Positions 15,237 through 20,339 of a stretch of 20,339 nucleotides of DNA are shown here, one piece after another; within the stretch, counting starts at the first letter, position 1, and each line of letters opens with the position of its first letter. The notes under the pieces are model-generated. The model saw only the letters and a program-made list of their open reading frames with translations, had not been told where the DNA came from and did no database searches. The DNA comes from a virus: IMG/VR virus record IMGVR_UViG_3300025141_000998, positions 1 through 20,339 of that record; one strand, 5' to 3'. Made by a program: the position numbers and the translations under genes.

Positions 15237-18200
15237 TTAGTCTTCAAACGCTGCGCCAGTATTTGTAATAACAAAATCAACAGCAATAAATTCAATAGCT
15301 CTTGCCGGCTTCAAGAATATCTTTGCATACATAATATTTTGATCAATCAAATCGGGTGTCGTGGTTGTCTTATCAAGTATCAACTTGTAGTCAGTAACGC
15401 CAAAGCGTGCCTTCACATCTGATAAGAAAGGCTCTGCTCTAGAAATAAACCTATCCCAAGTCTCTTGAACGTTTGGCTCAAAAAGTATGTCTTTGGCAAT
15501 CCGCGAAATGCCCTTCTTAACAAAGATAAGAAGCCTTCGCACGTTAATTCTATCAAGAGCACTTCTAGTAACTTGAAGGGTTTTCTGACCGAATATTACA
15601 ATACCCTCATTCGGGAATGAGGCGATTGGGTTGATATTGGCATCATAAAGCTTATCCCGGTCTTTGCTTGACAGTTTTTCAGTAACGTTAAATACTGGAA
15701 GCCCCGCCAACCCTGTAGACAAGCCACCTCTGTTAAAGCCTGCTGGTGCGAACCATGGTGCTTTAACTCTATCAGTATAAGACATAGCTCCAAACGCAAC
15801 AACTGAAGGGGGCATGTAAACCAATTCTGCTGTCAACGTGTCTCTGACCTGAACGTAAGGGTAATAAGCACACCCATAACTATTATTGATACCTCGGGAT
15901 TTAAGGTTGGAAATAGTAGTATCGATGTCGGGCAACACCACACTGCCTACAGGTGAGCTAGCTCCCTCTGCAGCAGGTTGGAAATCTCCTTCAAGATCAA
16001 TAATAGCCAAAGCATCTGACCTTTGTTCGGTTAGTTGCAGCAAATGAGAGGTCAGCACTGTGTTAGTTAAATTGGGAATAGTAACAAGATTGTATTCTAC
16101 AAATTCGGGGTCTCTTATACTATCAATAGCTTGCTTATAAGTGTTAAAAACGTAACTGCTTTCAGGCGTAGCCGCAGAGACGATACCACTATTGCGAAGA
16201 GGATCAAGCTCAGTGATATCCCAACCGTCAGTGCCCCCATAAAAGAGAGTGGTAAATGAATTTATTGCTACACTAGGATCTAATGTCGCTGCAGTGCCAC
16301 TGGTAGCGGTAAAAGAAGTACCAGCAATACGACAGCCCGGCGAATAACTAAAAGTATCAGTGCCGGCAGCGTAAATAATATCATCTAAACTAAATTGATA
16401 CATGTGCTCAACAAATGTATTAGTTTGGGACGGATCCATTGAAGTGAATGTAGAAGCCAAGGGCGCAGACATATCAATAACATCATCATTGAAAGTACTA
16501 TCAGTCATGCTCTTGCCAGTCCAGACGCCCCACGAAGCCTGCGTATAAACTGGCATGTCATCTTGGCGTGTGTCTGCGCGCATGCGAACTTTTGGAAACT
16601 GAAAACGATAAGAAGAGGATGGATTCACAGATGCGATTATCATACTGCCACTTACAGAATAGGAGTTGCCCGGGATTAGTTCATTGGTAGATGATTGGCC
16701 GGCAAATGTAAGAACCCCATTCTTTGCCATGGCCGTGGTTGCCGAGGCGGCGGGTGAATGGCCCCCATTGGCCATTATTGCGTTACTGCCTGTATATCCG
16801 CAGGGCCCGCCGGGGAGCGAACTGGTCATACACCGTTTAATATCTGGGTAGTTTAAACCGATTTGGCCTATTTTGCTATCAAAATTTCTATATTTAAGCG
16901 GCCCGAAAACTCCATACGGCAAAAGTACTTTATTTGCTTGAGGAGACTCCACCGAAGGGTCTAACTTAACTCGGATGTACTTAGATTTGTTGTGGAACGC
17001 GCCTTGGCGAAGAAGACTGCGCTTAGTGGCATCAAAAGTATAGAATTCGGTTCCAATTTTATTTCCTATAAAATGTGGCGATGAAGGATCCAAATTACAA
17101 TTGCTAAATCTTTCAATAACAATACGCGCTTTGTCCGTATCACCAACACTTCTTAAGACCACATCAAAGGTGCCGTATTCTACAAACTGATTTTCTGGCT
17201 TTTTAATATTTTCAATAGTTATTTTAGTATTTTTTTGTAGCCACTCTCCCTGTGCCAACCCTACAAACTTGAAAAGCTTTTGCATGTTGTAAGGATTGTA
17301 GTTGGCAGTGTCGTTGGTCGTATCTTGAGAAAAATACCATCCAGTCTCGGCGTCAGTAAATTGACGGTTATGTATTCCATGATCGTTGGCCGTGCTGCCC
17401 TGCGCCGCTTCGGTCAAATCTAATATAACTCCAAAGAAAGTATTGCCGTTAAAATCGCTGCCAGTTGGCACAGTCAAATCATAGTCCCCACTGTCAAGGT
17501 AGGATTCAAGGGCATCTCGTAAAGGGAAAGGGCTAGCCGTAGTAATATTAGTAAGCTCGCGTGCAAACGATTCTCCAAGCCAATAATTTTCTGTCGAATC
17601 GGACGGGGTGACGGAGTCATTAGCCAGTGTGGGGTTGGTGTTAAAAACCTTTCTAATATAATTGGCCGCCAGTGGATCAAAGCTAAATTTAACTTCTCGG
17701 TTTTTCAGCGGATTTGAACCAGTAATAACTACAGTAAAATCACCACCGTTGTCTTCGCTGGCAATAAACTCGGCTATAGCAAAATCGCGGCTGGCTGCGC
17801 TATAACCATCAAGGATCGGTTGAGTAACATACGTACTCTTGCCCTTTAGGCCAACTTGGCCTGCATTTACATACCAGATAGCCGCCAAAGAGCCCGTGGT
17901 GCCCATGACGGTGCCGACGATGGCGCTCGAAGAGGAGAGGTGAGTAGGAAATACAAAAAGGCCGTATGCGCCGCCGATTTCGTCTACGTCAGAGCCGCCG
18001 GCGAAGGTGTCGGTGTTTGTGCCACCGCCAACTCCATCAATGAGTTGGGTGCCGTCAGTATTGAGTTGAAAAGGCACCTGCGTGCGCCAGCCAGCCGAAG
18101 CGCTCGGGTCGGCGCCGGCTAACGGATGTTCCACACCACCAAGCCTCATAATTGTGATGGTAGAAGAATTCTTTAACCACGCTTGTGCAGCGTATGAAGC

Positions 18201-18446
18201 ATAGGTGGGGCTTAAAATGTTACCATTGCGCCAAACATCCGACCCCTTGTAGCCAGCATCGGGGGCGCCATATATTTGTACAAATTCTTCAAATGAATCT
18301 ACCATAACGGGGCGATTTGCGGGCCCGCGTACAGTTCTACCTATAACCAGCGGGCCAATATCTCTTGGTGCGTCTGGTAATTCTGAGTTATCTATCTCGT
18401 TAAGAAATATTCCCGGTGAAATAAATTTAAATGACTTTGCGCTCAT
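15237..18446 (-). CDS. 18: Tail sheath protein (gp18-like), unusually large
   Basis: This protein forms the contractile sheath around the tube. The N-terminus carries FKFISPGIFLNEID and GPLVIGRTVRGPANRPV, then VDSFEEFVQIYGAP, all typical of phage sheaths. The C-terminus carries INVRRLLIFVKKGISRIAKD from residue 967, then ILFEPNVQETWDRF and a closing strand with KPARAIEFI, the conserved domain that interlocks sheath subunits. At 1069 aa it is about 400 residues longer than T4 gp18. The extra length lies in the middle, which is rich in Ser, Thr, Gly and Asn (for example 150-480 and 560-760), and would form surface-exposed domains. GGAG lies ten bases before the ATG. A hairpin terminator ends the upstream gene, so the sheath may have its own late promoter, but none was recognised in the 68-base gap. 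Confidence 0.93.
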   Translation of the reverse strand: MSAKSFKFISPGIFLNEIDNSELPDAPRDIGPLVIGRTVRGPANRPVMVDSFEEFVQIYGAPDAGYKGSDVWRNGNILSPTYASYAAQAWLKNSSTITIMRLGGVEHPLAGADPSASAGWRTQVPFQLNTDGTQLIDGVGGGTNTDTFAGGSDVDEIGGAYGLFVFPTHLSSSSAIVGTVMGTTGSLAAIWYVNAGQVGLKGKSTYVTQPILDGYSAASRDFAIAEFIASEDNGGDFTVVITGSNPLKNREVKFSFDPLAANYIRKVFNTNPTLANDSVTPSDSTENYWLGESFARELTNITTASPFPLRDALESYLDSGDYDLTVPTGSDFNGNTFFGVILDLTEAAQGSTANDHGIHNRQFTDAETGWYFSQDTTNDTANYNPYNMQKLFKFVGLAQGEWLQKNTKITIENIKKPENQFVEYGTFDVVLRSVGDTDKARIVIERFSNCNLDPSSPHFIGNKIGTEFYTFDATKRSLLRQGAFHNKSKYIRVKLDPSVESPQANKVLLPYGVFGPLKYRNFDSKIGQIGLNYPDIKRCMTSSLPGGPCGYTGSNAIMANGGHSPAASATTAMAKNGVLTFAGQSSTNELIPGNSYSVSGSMIIASVNPSSSYRFQFPKVRMRADTRQDDMPVYTQASWGVWTGKSMTDSTFNDDVIDMSAPLASTFTSMDPSQTNTFVEHMYQFSLDDIIYAAGTDTFSYSPGCRIAGTSFTATSGTAATLDPSVAINSFTTLFYGGTDGWDITELDPLRNSGIVSAATPESSYVFNTYKQAIDSIRDPEFVEYNLVTIPNLTNTVLTSHLLQLTEQRSDALAIIDLEGDFQPAAEGASSPVGSVVLPDIDTTISNLKSRGINNSYGCAYYPYVQVRDTLTAELVYMPPSVVAFGAMSYTDRVKAPWFAPAGFNRGGLSTGLAGLPVFNVTEKLSSKDRDKLYDANINPIASFPNEGIVIFGQKTLQVTRSALDRINVRRLLIFVKKGISRIAKDILFEPNVQETWDRFISRAEPFLSDVKARFGVTDYKLILDKTTTTPDLIDQNIMYAKIFLKPARAIEFIAVDFVITNTGAAFED

Positions 18447-18501
18447 ATGAAATTTTCTCCTGCAGTCTCGTTGATACTACAAGTAAATAGTGTTTTAAAA
18501 G

Positions 18502-18534
18502 CCGAAAAGAAATATTAAGGCTTATAAAAGCCTT
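18502..18534 (-). terminator. Possible Rho-independent terminator at the end of the gp15-like gene
   Basis: An AAGGCTT/AAGCCTT perfect 7-bp stem with a four-base loop (18534-18517) spans the last codons and touches the stop codon of the gp15-like gene. The minus-strand RNA continues AAUAUUUCUUUU. The stem is short with only three G-C pairs, so termination would be partial. Confidence 0.42.
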
Positions 18535-19540
18535 CCTCATTCTCACTACTATAGTTATACATATCACCTAAAATAACGCGCTCACGAGGAAAACGAATCT
18601 TTACTAGATTTTCACGTATCGATACCTTTTGAACATTTTCATTAACACCTTTGCCGGTGACAAAGCCCAATACTCTCATTTTAATAACCGCCTCATATCT
18701 TTTTTCTTCGTCCCCCAAAGCGTCCAAATTGTCTGCGAGATTTAAGGAGTCATCAATAAAGGCCTCATACCTATGGTTTTCAGAATAGATCAAGAAAGTG
18801 TTAATATTGTCAGTATAGACGGCAAAAGGCTGTAAAACTTCGTTCATTTGCTGTTGGTAATCAGTCCTTATGTTAATAGAATACGATAATTTATAATATA
18901 TTGGAAGAGGGGACCAATAACGCTTATAAACAATTCTTTGATTTGGCGGAGTGGGGAAATTCAACTGACCATTTAAACGCAAGCTTGTTGAATTTGCGAA
19001 GTTCTTTGTTTTATCTTGATTGATCTTTTGTCCAACAAAATAAGGATTTGCTTTATATGTTCTTCCTGCATATTGTGATTTAAAAAGATTACCCGGAATA
19101 GGCCGTTCCCCCGATTTGGCTTTTTCGGCGCTGTCTCTTTTAATAGAGATTAAAGGAAATTCTAAAGAATCTGTATTTAATTGACGACGTTCTTTGTTGC
19201 TTTTAATTTGATAAGCTCTTTCTGCGGTAAGCCAGATAACAGGTACTTTTTGGAAACCTTCATTAGTCTTTGTCGACGCATTAACAATATTGTCTACCCA
19301 GTTATACACCGAGTAATCTATAGTTTCAAAGTTCGAAGAGTGTAAAACGATTTCTTCAAGTGGTGGTATTCCCACCGTTTTCTTTAGAGTGCTGATACTT
19401 TTACAGGGAATAAATTTTCCATTTGGTAGCGCATGGTAGCCTGTACATCCCAGTTCCATAGCCGCGGCAGCAGCGGCATGAAAGGAAACATATTCATATT
19501 TGGCAATTGCCGGATCGCTCCACTCTGGTTTACTTTGCAT
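18515..19540 (-). CDS. 15: Tail terminator / sheath-stabiliser protein (gp15-like)
   Basis: This 341-aa protein occupies the T4 gp15 position between the neck and sheath genes. gp15 caps the finished tail and joins it to the head. Supporting segments are NWVDNIVNAS (80-89), VPVIWLTAERAYQIK (99-113), LEFPLISIKRDS, YWSPLPIYYKLSYSINIRTD and MNEVLQPF, all typical of gp15-like proteins of large phages. Residues 1-75 form an added module: a helix SFHAAAAAAMELG, then Cys32-x3-His36-x9-Cys46 (GCTGYHALPNGKFIPCKS). That motif may bind metal, and T4 gp15 is not known to have it. The start overlaps the upstream gene by 11 bases, with GAGAGAGG upstream. A hairpin overlaps its stop. Confidence 0.72.
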   Translation of the reverse strand: MQSKPEWSDPAIAKYEYVSFHAAAAAAMELGCTGYHALPNGKFIPCKSISTLKKTVGIPPLEEIVLHSSNFETIDYSVYNWVDNIVNASTKTNEGFQKVPVIWLTAERAYQIKSNKERRQLNTDSLEFPLISIKRDSAEKAKSGERPIPGNLFKSQYAGRTYKANPYFVGQKINQDKTKNFANSTSLRLNGQLNFPTPPNQRIVYKRYWSPLPIYYKLSYSINIRTDYQQQMNEVLQPFAVYTDNINTFLIYSENHRYEAFIDDSLNLADNLDALGDEEKRYEAVIKMRVLGFVTGKGVNENVQKVSIRENLVKIRFPRERVILGDMYNYSSENEEGFYKP

Positions 19541-20021
19541 TAAATTTGCCCTCTCTCGCTCTCACACATTTTGCTGCTATTTCTACACGAGTATCATACT
19601 GGCCAAACATTTGTTTTGGCTCGCTTAATGATACTATTTCATAAAAAATATCCCCATATTTAACAAAGTCGCCCTCTCGGACGTACAAGTCTTGGTCTTC
19701 AGTTAAACGACGCTTGTGGAAATGAATAGTAATAGCCTGTCTTTTATCTACACCATACTTACCCGTTTCAGTTAAAAATTCGGTCCATTCAATTAAGGCG
19801 TATACCCTTACAGGGGGCAAAAACGTTTTTTCAATAGCTTCTCCGTAAACGGGGTGAAAATCTGTATAAGTTGGGTCGATAGGATAATAAAAGATTCCTT
19901 GGCCTATAACCCTTTCAACAACTTCATCGGTTACTTGCTTGGCAAAATTCTTTTCTTTTTGCCCGGTAAACAATGGAGGTGGCGGATTGGTTGGCTGTGT
20001 CCATTCATTTTTTTTTGCCAT
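19530..20021 (-). CDS. Neck / head-to-tail connector protein (gp14 position)
   Basis: This 163-aa protein starts MAKKNEWTQP and has a Pro-rich N-terminus. The core VTDEVVERVIGQGIFYYPID (30-49) and HPVYGEAIEKTFLPPVRVYAL (56-76), followed by a strand-rich half ending in YDTRVEIAAKCVRA, matches a family found before the tail terminator in T4-related phages. There it forms part of the neck or connector that joins the filled head to the tail. Its place directly before the gp15-like gene supports a role like T4 gp14. The ATG lies just after the upstream stop, with a weak GTGGGG site overlapping that stop, so the two genes are probably coupled. The 9-A run at codons 2-5 is noted but not interpreted. 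Confidence 0.65.
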   Translation of the reverse strand: MAKKNEWTQPTNPPPPLFTGQKEKNFAKQVTDEVVERVIGQGIFYYPIDPTYTDFHPVYGEAIEKTFLPPVRVYALIEWTEFLTETGKYGVDKRQAITIHFHKRRLTEDQDLYVREGDFVKYGDIFYEIVSLSEPKQMFGQYDTRVEIAAKCVRAREGKFNAK

Positions 20022-20025
20022 CTAT

Positions 20026-20339
20026 TTACCCCACATAAAACGGAAGCCCTATATTCCCATGCATTTTAGCAACATTTTCTGCAGTGGTTGCGTCCTTTTC
20101 AGCCAATTTGGCATATGTGAGTTCATCTAAAATAGTTTTTAATTCAGTGCGTAAGGCCTCTTGTTCTGCTTTTGCCTGACTTAAAAGCTCTCCCGCATTT
20201 AACGTTACATTGTCGCCCGGAATGGGAATAGTTGACAATTTTCCTCGTACTTGCCCCAACATTTCTTTGGTTAATGCCAATGCAAACCGCCGAATCCATT
20301 GTTTTCCAATGGAATTAATAGAGCTATAAATAATATTCC
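20026..20339 (-). CDS. Unidentified virion (neck-region) protein, C-terminal part
   Basis: The frame is open to the window edge, and 103 C-terminal residues are visible. A TTG at 20280 is not taken as the start, because the frame continues upstream with plausible coding (NIIYSSINSIGKQWIRRFAL). The visible part has a basic amphipathic segment, then GQVRGKLSTIPIPGDNVTLN, a helical stretch (about 50 residues, Glu/Lys/Leu-rich) that may coil, and the ending GLPFYVG. Position before the connector gene suggests a neck or head-completion protein such as T4 gp13, but the sequence itself does not establish that. No enzymatic motif is visible. Confidence 0.55.
   Translation of the reverse strand, partial: NIIYSSINSIGKQWIRRFALALTKEMLGQVRGKLSTIPIPGDNVTLNAGELLSQAKAEQEALRTELKTILDELTYAKLAEKDATTAENVAKMHGNIGLPFYVG

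Noticed and set aside
20008-20016. Run of nine A in the minus-strand RNA at codons 2-5 of the neck gene, a possible polymerase slippage site
   Set aside because: It encodes Lys-Lys-Asn in a variable N-terminus, and no alternative frame downstream carries a plausible product.

Overview
The window is a piece of a double-stranded DNA tailed-phage genome with a contractile tail. It belongs to the broad T4-related virion lineage but is clearly distant from T4. Every gene that can be supported lies on the minus strand, so transcription runs from high to low coordinates. Genes are packed tightly, with ATGA and TAATG overlaps and gaps usually under 70 bases. No tRNA, CRISPR array, insertion sequence or host gene was found, so the host cannot be named. 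AT-rich, lysine-rich coding, GGAG-type ribosome binding sites and two sigma70-like promoters point to an ordinary bacterial host.

Right part (20339 to about 14650), neck, sheath and first tube gene: the end of an unidentified structural gene, a neck/connector protein in the T4 gp14 position, a gp15-like tail terminator with an extra N-terminal Cys/His module, a very large tail sheath protein (1069 aa against about 660 in T4) and the first of two gp19-type tube proteins. Middle part (about 14650 to 7280): the second tube protein, a gp26/gp51-type baseplate-hub chaperone with two zinc-ribbon-like CxxC pairs, a small reading frame resembling phage P2 GpE that is read in the +1 frame of the chaperone gene, the tape measure protein, a tube-initiator/hub-type protein, a gp53-like LysM protein and a 971-aa hub-like structural protein. 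Next (7279 to 3311): a 1322-aa protein whose C-terminal half holds 32 cysteines, including six CX3C pairs.

Left part (3314 to 1), replication and recombination: a promoter whose predicted transcript starts at or beside the ATG of a family A DNA polymerase that has no 3'-5' exonuclease domain; a 282-aa protein with the layout of a degenerate tubulin/FtsZ-fold protein; a strong promoter and leader hairpin ahead of a gp32-like single-stranded DNA-binding protein; a hairpin terminator with a UUCG loop; and the first 127 codons of a UvsX/RecA-like recombinase.

Together, the right and middle parts build the neck, tail and baseplate, and the left part copies and recombines the genome. The observations most worth following up are the chaperone/GpE-like frame overlap at a T7 run just before the tape measure gene, the cysteine-rich giant protein, the tubulin-like protein next to the polymerase, and the leaderless polymerase promoter.
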